64,000 nucleotides of DNA from JAITWN01 sp964437335 (lineage in GTDB: Bacteria > Pseudomonadota > Gammaproteobacteria > SZUA-140), in the NCBI GenBank assembly GCA_964437335.1, contig CAYTGL010000013.1, positions 1-64,000 of the forward strand. Direction: 5' to 3'. The position numbers and the translations under genes were made by a program. Of this stretch, positions 34,624 to 44,017 are shown piece after piece. A model generated the notes under the pieces. The model saw nothing but the letters and a program-made list of their open reading frames with translations, had not been told where the DNA came from and searched no databases. The stretch's first letter is position 1, and each line of letters starts with the position of its first letter.

Positions 34624-35810
34624 AGGTTGATCGGATCCGGTATTTCACCTGCCGGATACCTTTGCTGGTCGTCGCGCTGGTGGCGGCAGGTTGCAGTTTG
34701 CCGCCGGTCGCCCCCGAACTGCCTGCGGTCGAACGGGTGGCCGCCGATTTTTCCGTTCATGCCTTGTGGTACCGCCAGCCGCAGGAAACCACCGAACCGG
34801 CGGGCGATATCCTGAGTCCGCTCGCGCTCGACGGACGAGTTTTCCATGCCGATCGGCCTGATCGCCTGATCGCGATCGAGGCGCACAGCGGTCGGGTGCT
34901 GTGGCGCACCGCTCTCGCGCCGCCCGCTGACAGTCTCGAAACAGCGGTGCATTTGAGTGGCGGGATCGGCAGTGGCGCCGGCCTGCTGCTGGCAGGGACG
35001 CGCGAGGGCGTGGTCGTTGCGCTTGATCCGGCGAATGGCTCGGTGCAATGGAAGGTGGAACTCAGTAGCGAGATCTCCGCCGCGCCGGTCGCAAGCGGCC
35101 GTATCGTCATCGCGCGCACCAATGACGGCCGCCTCTACGCGCTCGACGCGACGAGCGGCAATCGTTTGTGGGTCTACAGCAGTGCAACGCCTCCGCTGAG
35201 CCTGCGCGGCGCCGGCCGCCCGCTGATCGACGGCGATCGGGTCTATGCCGGCTTTTCGAGCGGCAAGCTGACCGCGCTCGCGCTCGACGACGGGGAAGTG
35301 CTGTGGGAAGTCGCCGTCGGCGTCCCGGAAGGCCGTTCAGAATTCGAGCGCCTCGTCGATCTCGATGCCGACCCGGCGCTCGCCGCGAACACCGTGTTCG
35401 CCGCATCGTATCAGAACCGCCTCGTCGCGATCTCTACGGTCTCGGGGCGTATTGTCTGGTCGCGCGACATGTCGGTCTACCAGAATCTCGCTCTGGCCGG
35501 CGACAGCTTGTTTGTCACGACCGAGCAGGATGAGATCATGGCGATTGACCGTATCAACGGCAACATCCTGTGGCGGCAGAATGGCCTGGCGGGGCGAGGA
35601 ATATCGGCGCCGGTGGAGCTGCATGGCCGCATCGTCATCGCGGACCGGCAGGGCTATCTCTACTGGCTGTCGCCGGACAACGGCGCAATGACCGGCCGCT
35701 ACCGGATCAGCGACGCGCCGGTCAGGACGCCGCTGGTCAGCACTGACGGCGTGCTCTATGTCATCGACGACCGCAACGGCCTGCAGGCGATCCGGACGAC
35801 CTTCCAATAA
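34620..35810 (+). CDS. bamB: Outer membrane protein assembly factor BamB
   Basis: 396-residue lipoprotein of the Bam complex. Lipobox in LVAAGCSLPP (Cys about residue 23), then an eight-bladed beta-propeller built of PQQ-like repeats (VLWRTALAPP, VVALDPANGSVQWKVEL, LYALDATSGNRLWVY, LTALALDDGEVLWEV). Starts within the yfgM stop, showing translational coupling. Supports insertion of beta-barrels such as the putative one at 2.9 kb. Confidence 0.95.
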   Translation: MKVDRIRYFTCRIPLLVVALVAAGCSLPPVAPELPAVERVAADFSVHALWYRQPQETTEPAGDILSPLALDGRVFHADRPDRLIAIEAHSGRVLWRTALAPPADSLETAVHLSGGIGSGAGLLLAGTREGVVVALDPANGSVQWKVELSSEISAAPVASGRIVIARTNDGRLYALDATSGNRLWVYSSATPPLSLRGAGRPLIDGDRVYAGFSSGKLTALALDDGEVLWEVAVGVPEGRSEFERLVDLDADPALAANTVFAASYQNRLVAISTVSGRIVWSRDMSVYQNLALAGDSLFVTTEQDEIMAIDRINGNILWRQNGLAGRGISAPVELHGRIVIADRQGYLYWLSPDNGAMTGRYRISDAPVRTPLVSTDGVLYVIDDRNGLQAIRTTFQ

Positions 35811-35825
35811 CGGGGTCAGACCCCG
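35811..35825. repeat. GGGGTC palindrome between bamB and der
   Basis: CGGGGTC-A-GACCCCG, a perfect 7-bp-arm palindrome starting one base after the bamB stop. Same core as the elements at 27752 and 28134. Confidence 0.75.
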
Positions 35826-35839
35826 TTGGATTCACACAC

Positions 35840-37237
35840 ATGAAGCCTGTTATCGCGCTGGTGGGTCGTCCGAATGTAGGCAAATCGACGCTGTTCAATT
35901 GCCTGACCGGCAGCCGTGCGGCGCTGGTGTCTGACTTTCCGGGGCTGACGCGCGATCGACATTACGGCGCCGGCCGGCTCGGCGGGCGGCCCTATATCGC
36001 CATCGACACCGGCGGGTTGAGCGGTGAGCGGGAGGGCATCGACGCCCTGATGGAAAAACAGGTCATGCAGGCGATCGACGAGGCTGACCGGGTGCTGCTG
36101 CTCGTCGACGCGCGCGGCGGCCTGACCGGCGCCGACGAATCGATCGTGCAGCAGCTGCGCGGCACCGGCAAGCCGCTGACGCTGGTCGTGAACAAGTCCG
36201 AGCGCATGAATCCGGCGCTCGCCGCCGGCGAGTTCGCCGCGCTCGGCATCGGCGACGTCCATTGCATCGCCTCGGCCCATGGCGAAGGCGTCTCCGCGAT
36301 GATGCACGCGCTGCTTTCGACTTCGCCGCCGGACGAGGCGAGCGAAGCCGAGGAACTGGAGGGCGTCCGTATTGCGGTGATCGGACGTCCGAACGTCGGC
36401 AAGTCGACGCTCGTCAATCGTATCCTCGGCGAGGAGCGCATGCTGACCTTCGACGAACCGGGCACGACGCGCGACAGTATTTTTGTACCGTTCGTGCGCG
36501 ACGGCAAGCCGTACACGCTGATCGACACCGCCGGCGTGCGGCGCCGCAGCCGGGTCCATGAGACCATCGAGAAATTCAGCATCATCAAGACGCTGCAGGC
36601 GATCGAGGCAGCGCACGTCGTGCTGCTCGTGCTTGACGCACGCCAGGGCATCGGCGAGCAGGACGCGCGCCTGCTCGGTCATGCGGTCGAGAGCGGACGC
36701 GCGCTGGTCGTCGCGGTCAACAAGTGGGACGGACTCGACGACGATGAACGCAACACGATCCGTGCGACGCTCGAGCGCAAGCTGTCCTTCGTCGACTACG
36801 CGACCGTGCATTACATCTCGGCATTGCACGGCAGCGGCGTCGGTCATCTGTTCGAATCGATCGACATCGCCCACGCCGCCGCCGGCAAGGCGCTGTCCAC
36901 ACCGATGCTGACCCGGCTGCTGCATACCGCAGTCGAACGCCACGCGCCGCCGCTGGTACGCGGGCGGCGCATCAAGCTGCGTTACGCCCACCAGGGCGGA
37001 CATTATCCGCCGATCATCGTCATTCACGGCAACCAGACCGAGTCGACGCCGGACAGCTACCGGCGCTATCTCGAGGGTTTCTTCCGCGAGGCGCTCGATC
37101 TCGCCGGCACGCCGATCCGGATCGAGTTCAAGACCGCCGTTAATCCGTACAAGGGGCGCAGTCGCACGCCGCTGCGCAAGACGCGGCGGCTCGCCGGACG
37201 GAACAGGCCGCGCACCGGGCGGTCGAAACCGTCATGA
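35840..37237 (+). CDS. der: Ribosome biogenesis GTPase Der (EngA)
   Basis: 465-residue double GTPase for 50S assembly. Two consecutive G domains, each with P-loop GRPNVGKST (residues ~8 and ~182), DFPGLTRD / DEPGTTRDS switch regions, DTGG / DTAGVRRRS, and NKSE / NKWD. C-terminal KH-like domain and a basic tail (RSRTPLRKTRRLAGRNRPRTG). Last gene of the conserved hisS-yfgM-bamB-der run. Confidence 0.98.
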   Translation: MKPVIALVGRPNVGKSTLFNCLTGSRAALVSDFPGLTRDRHYGAGRLGGRPYIAIDTGGLSGEREGIDALMEKQVMQAIDEADRVLLLVDARGGLTGADESIVQQLRGTGKPLTLVVNKSERMNPALAAGEFAALGIGDVHCIASAHGEGVSAMMHALLSTSPPDEASEAEELEGVRIAVIGRPNVGKSTLVNRILGEERMLTFDEPGTTRDSIFVPFVRDGKPYTLIDTAGVRRRSRVHETIEKFSIIKTLQAIEAAHVVLLVLDARQGIGEQDARLLGHAVESGRALVVAVNKWDGLDDDERNTIRATLERKLSFVDYATVHYISALHGSGVGHLFESIDIAHAAAGKALSTPMLTRLLHTAVERHAPPLVRGRRIKLRYAHQGGHYPPIIVIHGNQTESTPDSYRRYLEGFFREALDLAGTPIRIEFKTAVNPYKGRSRTPLRKTRRLAGRNRPRTGRSKPS

Positions 37238-37246
37238 AGTGATGCC

Positions 37247-39082
37247 ATGACTGAACCGCACGAACACTTCACCGCGGCGATCGCGCGCCATATCTGGGAC
37301 AGCAAATACCGCTATCGCGACGGCGATACGGTCCACGACCGGGACATTACCGATACCTGGCGGCGTATCGCCGACGCGCTGGCGGCGGCCGAGCCGGGCG
37401 ACCGCGAGGCCTGGTCCCGGCGTTTTTATGAACTGCTCGAAGATTTTCGCTTCCTGCCCGGAGGACGCATCCAGGCCGGCGCCGGCACCCGCCATCGCGT
37501 CACGCTGTTCAACTGCTTCGTCATGGGTGTCATCGAGGATTCGATGGACGGGATATTCGACGCGCTCAAGGAAGGCGCGATGACGCTGCAGCAGGGCGGT
37601 GGCGTCGGTTATGACTTTTCGACGCTGCGTCCGGCCGGCAGCCAGGCCCGTTCCTCCGGTACGATCGCCTCGGGCCCGGTGTCGTTCATGCAGATCTGGG
37701 ATGCCATGTGCGCGACGCTGCTGTCGACCGGCGCGCGGCGCGGCGCGATGATGGCGACGCTGCGCTGCGACCATCCCGATATCGAGCAGTTCATCACCGC
37801 GAAACAGGATGCGCGGATCCTGCGCCATTTCAACCTCTCGGTGCTGATCAGCGATGCCTTCATGGACGCGGTGCGCAATGATGCCGACTGGGCGCTGGTG
37901 TTTCCGGAGGCCGGCCTCGGCGGCAGTCCCGGTGCGACGGTGATGCGCGCCTGGACCGGGTGCACGGAACCCTTACCTTGCCGGGTCATCAAGAACGTCC
38001 GGGCGCGGGCGCTGTGGGACCGCATCATGCGCGCGACCTATGACTACGCCGAGCCGGGCGTGCTGTTCATCGACCGCATCAACGCGCAGAATAACCTGCA
38101 TTACCGCGAACGAATCAGCGCGACGAACCCCTGCGGCGAGATCCCGTTGCCGCCGTATGGTGCCTGCGATCTCGGCTCGCTGAATCTGGTGCGTTTCGTG
38201 CGCAATCCGTTTACCGGGCAGGCGTCTTTCGATTTCGACGCGCTCGCCGGCGTCGCGCGCACCGCGATCCGGATGCTCGACAACGTCATCGACGTGTCCC
38301 ACTTCCCGCTCGATCGGCAGGCCGCGCAGGCCCATGGCACGCGCCGCATCGGCCTCGGCATGACCGGACTCGCCGACGCGCTGATCATGCTCGGCATCAC
38401 CTATGGCGATTCGCAGTCGCTTGAATTCGCCGGCGCGGCAATGCGCACGATCTGCCATGCCGCCTACCGGGCGTCGGTCGAGCTTGCGCGGGAGAAGGGC
38501 GCATTTCCGTTCTTCGAGCCTGGACCCTATCTCGCGTCGCGCTTCGTCGCGTCGCTGCCGGACGATATCCGCGACGGTATTGCGCGGCACGGCATACGCA
38601 ACAGCCACCTGACCGCGATCGCGCCGACCGGCACGATCAGCCTGCTCGCGAACAATGTCTCGAGCGGGCTCGAGCCGGTGTTCGATTTCTCCTATCGCCG
38701 CCGCGTGCTCGAACTCGATGGCAGCTACACCGAATACCCGTTGCGGGATCACGCCGACGTCCTGTGGCAGTCGCTGCATCCGGACCGGGATACCCGGCCG
38801 CCGCCGTTCATCGACGCTCGCCGTATCGCGCCCCGCGCCCATATCGACATGCAGGCCGCGGTGCAACCGTTTATCGACAACGCGGTGTCGAAGACCGTCA
38901 ATATCCCCGCGGATTTCGCCTTCGAGTCGTTTCGCGAGGTCTATGCCTATGCCTTCGACAGGGGCCTCAAGGGTTGCACCACCTTCCGGCCGAACCCGGT
39001 CACCGGCGCGGTGCTGAGCGCAGAAGGCGACGGCTTCGAGCAGGGCCGCCATTGCTGCGACCTGGAGCGCGAGGCGGACTGA
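37247..39082 (+). CDS. nrdJ: Adenosylcobalamin-dependent (class II) ribonucleotide reductase
   Basis: Makes deoxyribonucleotides using a B12-generated thiyl radical, in either presence or absence of oxygen. 611 residues. The opening LPGGRIQAGAGT...LFNCF (first redox Cys, residue 90), QQGGGVGYDFSTLRP and GARRGAMMATLRCDHPDI are class II features. The radical Cys lies in NPCGEIPLPP (Asn, Cys, Glu triad) with the second redox Cys in ACDLGSLNL. The C-terminus ends in HCCDLE, so two adjacent cysteines must serve for reduction instead of a spaced pair. No partner beta subunit or nrdR nearby. Begins 9 bases after der. Confidence 0.92.
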   Translation: MTEPHEHFTAAIARHIWDSKYRYRDGDTVHDRDITDTWRRIADALAAAEPGDREAWSRRFYELLEDFRFLPGGRIQAGAGTRHRVTLFNCFVMGVIEDSMDGIFDALKEGAMTLQQGGGVGYDFSTLRPAGSQARSSGTIASGPVSFMQIWDAMCATLLSTGARRGAMMATLRCDHPDIEQFITAKQDARILRHFNLSVLISDAFMDAVRNDADWALVFPEAGLGGSPGATVMRAWTGCTEPLPCRVIKNVRARALWDRIMRATYDYAEPGVLFIDRINAQNNLHYRERISATNPCGEIPLPPYGACDLGSLNLVRFVRNPFTGQASFDFDALAGVARTAIRMLDNVIDVSHFPLDRQAAQAHGTRRIGLGMTGLADALIMLGITYGDSQSLEFAGAAMRTICHAAYRASVELAREKGAFPFFEPGPYLASRFVASLPDDIRDGIARHGIRNSHLTAIAPTGTISLLANNVSSGLEPVFDFSYRRRVLELDGSYTEYPLRDHADVLWQSLHPDRDTRPPPFIDARRIAPRAHIDMQAAVQPFIDNAVSKTVNIPADFAFESFREVYAYAFDRGLKGCTTFRPNPVTGAVLSAEGDGFEQGRHCCDLEREAD

Positions 39083-39173
39083 TCCCCCCGGCACCAGTGA
39101 CTCCGGATGAAAAACTAAATACAATCGGGAGGATGTCGCAATAACTCAGGTTAAGACAATCCGGAACCTCCAG

Positions 39174-39746
39174 ATGAATCATGCCCACGCAATCACATCT
39201 CGCGCCGTCCGCCTGGCCGGCTGTCTGCTGCTGTCCATGGCGGTGCTGTCCTGCGCCACAACGGACGGGACACGCAGCGAAGTTACAGAGGACGAACCTC
39301 CCCGCGCAGCGCAGATCGATGTCTCCGGCCTGCATCCGATGGCGCGCGCGATCGCCCGGCTCGGTGCGCCGGAATGTGCGCAAAAGGTCCATGAGGCCGC
39401 GATCTTTCTGATCGTCGATACCGAGAGCGGGGCGATCGTACACTCCGGCAGCGAAGACCTCTACAGCTTTTCCCTCGAGGTCATCGAGCCCGAGGGGATG
39501 ACGTCTTATGTGTCGCTGAATGTTGCGCCCGGCAAAGACGCGGCCTGCGCGATCAGCTATGAGATCGTGACGCCGCTCGGGCGGGATTGCAAGGCGATCG
39601 GGGAACAGTTCTGGCCGGAAGCCGTCGTCGGCAAGCCGCTGCGCAAGCACATGATCCCGCTCTCGCTCCCGGAAGGCCAGACCGTGCTGCTGCACCCGGT
39701 CGGTGAGACTGCCTGCATCGTGATCCGCAAAGAGATCATCCCCTGA
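39174..39746 (+). CDS. Hypothetical lipoprotein
   Basis: 190 residues with a signal and lipobox-like sequence LLSMAVLSCATT (Cys about residue 27), so probably a membrane-anchored periplasmic lipoprotein. The remaining domain has four further cysteines (PECAQK, AACAIS, RDCKAI, TACIVI), enough for two disulfides, compatible with DsbC in the periplasm. No family recognised. It converges with the SRPBCC-like gene. Confidence 0.65.
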   Translation: MNHAHAITSRAVRLAGCLLLSMAVLSCATTDGTRSEVTEDEPPRAAQIDVSGLHPMARAIARLGAPECAQKVHEAAIFLIVDTESGAIVHSGSEDLYSFSLEVIEPEGMTSYVSLNVAPGKDAACAISYEIVTPLGRDCKAIGEQFWPEAVVGKPLRKHMIPLSLPEGQTVLLHPVGETACIVIRKEIIP

Positions 39747-39789
39747 CGGAAGCAAAGCGGTGGCGCGCGCAGTATCTCGTTATCCCGCG

Positions 39790-40347
39790 CTACTGCCCGG
39801 ATCGGGTCATCGCGACCAGGTTGCGCTCGATGTCGCCGAGCAGGTTCCTGAGCGCCGACCGGACCAGCAATGTACCGATGAACGGCGGAACGATGAAGCC
39901 GGGTATCATCTCCGCGCTGAACTGAAGCCGCGTCCCTCCGTTATCCGGACGAATGCGCCAGATTTCTCTCAGGAACGCAAAGTCGCCTTCGCCGCCCGCT
40001 GACAGGCCCTGCAGGTCCCCCGCCTCATCGACCGTGATGTCCGAGACCTTGCGCAGCGTCCTGCAGATGAACAGTACGCAATGGTAAAATTCCGTTTCAG
40101 CCCGGTAGTGCGAGGCGTCGGTGACCGCAAGCAGCCGGCTGCTGCGGATCGACCGGGTCAGTTCCGGCCAGCGCTCCGGGCGGGCCATGATGTCGCGGAC
40201 GAAGTCGGGTGGTGTGTCGAGCAGCGCCTCGGCTTCGATTAGGAAACGATCCTGCACGCGTTGAACGTCGAGACGCAGGATCTCGGCGATCGCCGGCTGC
40301 GGCGCGAGGAGCAGGAAGATCAGCGCGCGCCACGGGAATCGATGCAT
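39790..40347 (-). CDS. Exported SRPBCC/START-like lipid- or ligand-binding protein
   Basis: 185 residues with an N-terminal signal (FPWRALIFLLLAPQPAIAE) and a polyketide-cyclase/START-like fold suggested by EALLDTPPDFVRDIMARPERWPEL, a central RAETEFYHCVLFICRTLR strand pair, and LQFSAEMIPGFIVPPFIGTLLVRSALRNLLGDIERN at the C-terminus. Such domains bind hydrophobic ligands. It is transcribed just after the M23 peptidase gene (7 bases), suggesting a shared envelope role. Confidence 0.7.
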   Translation of the reverse strand: MHRFPWRALIFLLLAPQPAIAEILRLDVQRVQDRFLIEAEALLDTPPDFVRDIMARPERWPELTRSIRSSRLLAVTDASHYRAETEFYHCVLFICRTLRKVSDITVDEAGDLQGLSAGGEGDFAFLREIWRIRPDNGGTRLQFSAEMIPGFIVPPFIGTLLVRSALRNLLGDIERNLVAMTRSGQ

Positions 40348-40354
40348 CGCGGTG

Positions 40355-41209
40355 CTAGTCGTTGCGCGAGAGCGCTTCGCCGGACAGAAACAGCTTGGGG
40401 TCGACGCGGGCGTTGTTCAGGCTGACGGTCCAGTGCAGATGCGGCCCGGTGGCGCGGCCGGTCGCGCCGATTGTGCCGAGCGGAGCGCCGCGCGTGACCA
40501 GATCGCCTTCGCGGACGTGAATCTCGTCGAGATGGCAATACAGCGTGACGAGTCCGCGGCCGTGATCGAGGAATACCGTCTTGCCATTGAAATAGTAGTC
40601 GCCGGTATTGATCACCCGGCCTTTCGCCGGCGCGAACACCGGCGTGCCCGTCTTGGCCGCGATGTCAAGGCCGCTGTGCGGGCGACGCGCCTCGCCGTTG
40701 AATATGCGGCGCAGACCGAAGGCGCTGCTCTCGCGACCCGCGGCCGGCACATTGAACGGCAGCTCGGCAATCAGCGCGTCGCTCCAGTGCGCGAACGCTG
40801 CGTCGATGCGCGCGGTCTCGCGGGTGATCCGCTCGCTGACTTCCGGCGGCGGCGTCACCATGCGCTGGTCGGACAGCGTGATGTGCTGGGTTTCGTAATC
40901 CCTGTCATGGACTGTGAAGGCGAGGCGCCGGACAGCGCCCGCGCGGATCTCGATCTCATGAAGACCCGGCTTCGCCTCGAGCGGGATGCCGACGACCGCG
41001 GTCCAGCCGTTCGAGGTCTTCAGTACCATGATCCGCCGGTTGTCGTAGAACACCGTCGGCTCCTGCCCGTCATCGTGCGCGAGCGGCAGCAGCGCGACGC
41101 CGCCAGGCGCCGCAAGCTCACGCGGCAATTCGAGCGCCGCGACGCCGAACGTCGTGAACAGGCAGGCGATAACAATGGCGATTCTAGTCAGATTCCGTTT
41201 TCGACACAT
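40355..41209 (-). CDS. M23-family metallopeptidase (LytM/NlpD-type)
   Basis: 284 residues, signal anchor (ARI-type hydrophobic segment IAIVIACLFTTFGVAAL, residues ~10-27), an Ig-like middle domain, and a C-terminal peptidase M23 domain with zinc ligands in RPHSGLDIAAKTGTPV and in GPHLHWTVSLN. These enzymes cut peptidoglycan cross-links, or activate amidases when degenerate; here the HxxxD and HxH metal motifs look intact. The start overlaps the 3' end of xseA by 26 bases. Confidence 0.9.
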   Translation of the reverse strand: MCRKRNLTRIAIVIACLFTTFGVAALELPRELAAPGGVALLPLAHDDGQEPTVFYDNRRIMVLKTSNGWTAVVGIPLEAKPGLHEIEIRAGAVRRLAFTVHDRDYETQHITLSDQRMVTPPPEVSERITRETARIDAAFAHWSDALIAELPFNVPAAGRESSAFGLRRIFNGEARRPHSGLDIAAKTGTPVFAPAKGRVINTGDYYFNGKTVFLDHGRGLVTLYCHLDEIHVREGDLVTRGAPLGTIGATGRATGPHLHWTVSLNNARVDPKLFLSGEALSRND

Positions 41210-42434
41210 GACAGATCAATCGGCCCTTCGCGAGCCGGGCTTGAATCTCGTCGCCGGGCGAAACCCCGGCGGCGTCGCGCAGTATCGCACCATCGGCGCG
41301 GCGCTGCACGATCGCATAGCCGCGGCCGAGGGTGGCGAGCGGGCTGACGGCGTCGAGCGTGCGCGCCAGCGTTTCATAGCGCATGCGCCGCCGCTCGATG
41401 CCGGCGCGCAATGCGCGCGCGAGGCGCAGTTCGAGTTCGTCAAGCCGCTGTGCCCGCTGGCGCAGGCGCTGGCCCGGATGCTGCTGTTGCAGCCGGCGAG
41501 CGAGCCAGGTCAGGCGCTCGTGGCGGCGCGCGAGGTCTTCGCGCATGCGACCGCAGATCTGCGCACCGAGCTGTCCGAATCGGCGCAGCCACTCCGTGCC
41601 ATCGGGGCTGACATGCTCGGCCGCGCCCGACGGCGTCGGCGCGCGCAGGTCGGCGACGAAATCGGCGATCGTGATGTCGATCTCATGGCCGATGCCGGTG
41701 ACAACCGGGATCGCGCAATCGGCAAGCGCACGCGCGACGATTTCTTCATTAAATGCCCAGAGGTCTTCGAGCGAGCCGCCGCCGCGGCACAGGATCAGCA
41801 CATCGCATTCCTGCCGTTTCGAGGCGAGCGCGATCATGCGCGCGATCTCGGGCGCGGCCGCCTTGCCTTGTACCGGGACCGGGTAGACTCGTACCGGGAT
41901 CGCCGGGAAGCGCCGCTTCAGGATCGTCAGCACGTCGCGGATCGCCGCGCCTGTCGGCGAGGTCACGACGCCGATGCGGCGGGGCAGGGCGGGTAGTTCC
42001 CGCTTGCGCTCGCTGTCAAACAGGCCTTCGGCGGCGAGACGCTGCTTGAGCTGCTCGAATGCGCGCCGCAGCGCGCCGTCGCCGGCTTCTTCCACGTGCT
42101 CGACGATGAGTTGGTAATCGCCGCGCGCCTCGTAGAGGCTGACGCGCGCGCGCGCGAGGACCTGCATGCCATCGGCCGGTCGGAAGCGCAGCGCGTGATT
42201 GCGGTTGCGGAACAAGGCGCAGCGTACCTGGGCAGTGGCGTCTTTCAAGGAGAAATACAGGTGGCCGGAGGCCGGACGGGCGAGATTGGACAGTTCTCCT
42301 TCGACCCAGATCATCGGAAAACCGCCTTCGAGCAGTTCACGCGCCTCGCGGTTCAGGCGCGAGACGCTGAAGATGTCCTTGCCGTCAGCGGCTTCCGGGG
42401 AATCTTCTTCCAAGTATCGATCCATGGTCTCCAT
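41184..42434 (-). CDS. xseA: Exodeoxyribonuclease VII large subunit
   Basis: 416-residue catalytic subunit degrading single-stranded DNA. N-terminal OB fold (IWVEGELSNLARPASGHLYF), then the nuclease core with VVTSPTGAAIRDVL, CRGGGSLEDLWAFNEE, GIGHEIDITIADFVADLRAPTPSGAAE-type sequence, followed by coiled-coil-rich C-terminus. xseB is not in the window. Divergent from guaB, as in E. coli. Confidence 0.96.
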   Translation of the reverse strand: METMDRYLEEDSPEAADGKDIFSVSRLNREARELLEGGFPMIWVEGELSNLARPASGHLYFSLKDATAQVRCALFRNRNHALRFRPADGMQVLARARVSLYEARGDYQLIVEHVEEAGDGALRRAFEQLKQRLAAEGLFDSERKRELPALPRRIGVVTSPTGAAIRDVLTILKRRFPAIPVRVYPVPVQGKAAAPEIARMIALASKRQECDVLILCRGGGSLEDLWAFNEEIVARALADCAIPVVTGIGHEIDITIADFVADLRAPTPSGAAEHVSPDGTEWLRRFGQLGAQICGRMREDLARRHERLTWLARRLQQQHPGQRLRQRAQRLDELELRLARALRAGIERRRMRYETLARTLDAVSPLATLGRGYAIVQRRADGAILRDAAGVSPGDEIQARLAKGRLICHVSKTESD

Positions 42435-42451
42435 AATAACCCAAGCCGCGG

Positions 42452-42480
42452 TTTACCCGCTCCTTCCGGACCTTTATAAT
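42452..42480 (+). promoter_or_regulatory. Predicted sigma-70 promoter of guaBA
   Basis: -35 TTTACC (42452-42457), 17-bp spacer, perfect -10 TATAAT (42475-42480), 30 bases before the guaB ATG, in the short gap between divergent xseA and guaB. Confidence 0.7.
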
Positions 42481-42510
42481 AGACCGAATTTACCTGCAGG
42501 TCAGACCCCT

Positions 42511-43977
42511 ATGAGAATTACCGAGGATGCTCTTACCTTCGACGATGTCTTGATGCTGCCCGACCATTCGGTCGTGCTCCCCCGCGAGGTGGCATTGCGC
42601 ACGCAACTGACGCGCGACATTGCGCTGAACGTCCCGATCGTCTCGGCCGCGATGGACACTGTCACCGAGGCGCGGCTCGCGATCGCGCTGGCCCAGGAGG
42701 GCGGCATCGGCATCGTCCACAAGAACATGTCGGCCGAACAACAGGCGCATGAAGTCCGCAGAGTCAAGAAGTTCGAGAGTGGCGTCATCAAGGATCCGAT
42801 CACGGTCCCGCCGCATACCAGTATCCGCGAGGTCATGGAGATCACCCGTGCGAACCGGATCTCGGGCGTGCCGGTCGTCGAGGGCGAGGCGCTGGTCGGC
42901 ATCGTCACCAGCCGTGACCTGCGTTTCGAAACGAAATTCGATCAGCCGGTGTCGTCGATCATGACGCCGAAGGAGCGGCTGGTCACGGTGAAGGAGGGCG
43001 CGGACAAGGAGGAGATCATCTCGCTGCTGCACAAGCACCGCATCGAGAAGGTGCTGGTCATCAATGAGCAGTTCCTCCTGCGGGGCATGATCACGGTCAA
43101 GGACATCCAGAAGTCGACCGATTATCCGAACGCGTGCAAGGACGGCTACGGTCGCCTGCGCGTCGGCGCCGCGGTCGGCACCGCGAACGACGGACGGGTC
43201 GAGGCGCTGCTCACCGCCGGCGTCGATGTCATCGTCGTCGACACCGCGCATGGCCATTCGCAGAAGGTCATCGACAAGGTAAAATGGATCAAGGAACAGT
43301 ATCCCGATCTGCAGGTGATCGGTGGCAATATCGGCACCGGCGAGGCCGCGCTCGCGCTCGCCAAGGCGGGCGCCGACGCGGTCAAGGTCGGCATCGGCCC
43401 GGGCTCGATCTGCACGACGCGCATCGTCACCGGTGTCGGTGTCCCGCAGATCAGCGCGATCGCGAACGTCGCGAAGGCGCTGAAGAGCAAGGGCATACCG
43501 CTGATCGCCGATGGCGGCATTCGCTATTCGGGAGATCTCGCCAAGGCGATCGCGGCCGGCGCGCATTCGGTGATGATCGGCAGCATGTTCGCCGGTACCG
43601 AGGAGTCGCCGGGCGAGGTCGAGCTGTACCAGGGGCGTTCGTACAAGGCCTATCGCGGGATGGGTTCGCTCGGCGCAATGGCCGAATCTTACAGCTCCGC
43701 GGACCGCTATTTCCAGGAGGCCGAGTCAGCGGCCGCGGTCGAGAAGCTGGTGCCGGAGGGCATCGAGGGACGCGTGCCGTACAAGGGTTCGGTGGTTGCG
43801 ATCATGCACCAGATGTTGGGCGGTCTGCGCGCGAGCATGGGGTATACGGGTTGCGCGAACATCGACGAGATGCGCACCAAGCCGAAGTTCGTGCGTATCA
43901 CCGGGGCGGGCATGCGCGAGAGTCATGTGCATGACGTGACGATCACCAAGGAAGCGCCGAACTACCGGATCGATTGA
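42511..43977 (+). CDS. guaB: Inosine-5'-monophosphate dehydrogenase
   Basis: NAD-dependent conversion of IMP to XMP, first committed step to GMP. 488 residues from MRITEDALTFDDVL. TIM barrel with two inserted CBS domains (KDPITVPPHTSIREVMEI; MTPKERLVTVKEGA), catalytic loop GIGPGSICTTRIVTG with the nucleophile Cys, and flap region YRGMGSLGAM. Paired with guaA 40 bases downstream. Confidence 0.98.
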   Translation: MRITEDALTFDDVLMLPDHSVVLPREVALRTQLTRDIALNVPIVSAAMDTVTEARLAIALAQEGGIGIVHKNMSAEQQAHEVRRVKKFESGVIKDPITVPPHTSIREVMEITRANRISGVPVVEGEALVGIVTSRDLRFETKFDQPVSSIMTPKERLVTVKEGADKEEIISLLHKHRIEKVLVINEQFLLRGMITVKDIQKSTDYPNACKDGYGRLRVGAAVGTANDGRVEALLTAGVDVIVVDTAHGHSQKVIDKVKWIKEQYPDLQVIGGNIGTGEAALALAKAGADAVKVGIGPGSICTTRIVTGVGVPQISAIANVAKALKSKGIPLIADGGIRYSGDLAKAIAAGAHSVMIGSMFAGTEESPGEVELYQGRSYKAYRGMGSLGAMAESYSSADRYFQEAESAAAVEKLVPEGIEGRVPYKGSVVAIMHQMLGGLRASMGYTGCANIDEMRTKPKFVRITGAGMRESHVHDVTITKEAPNYRID

Positions 43978-44017
43978 GGAGTCACGGCAGATTTGAAATA
44001 ATCGACAGAGTACCGCC

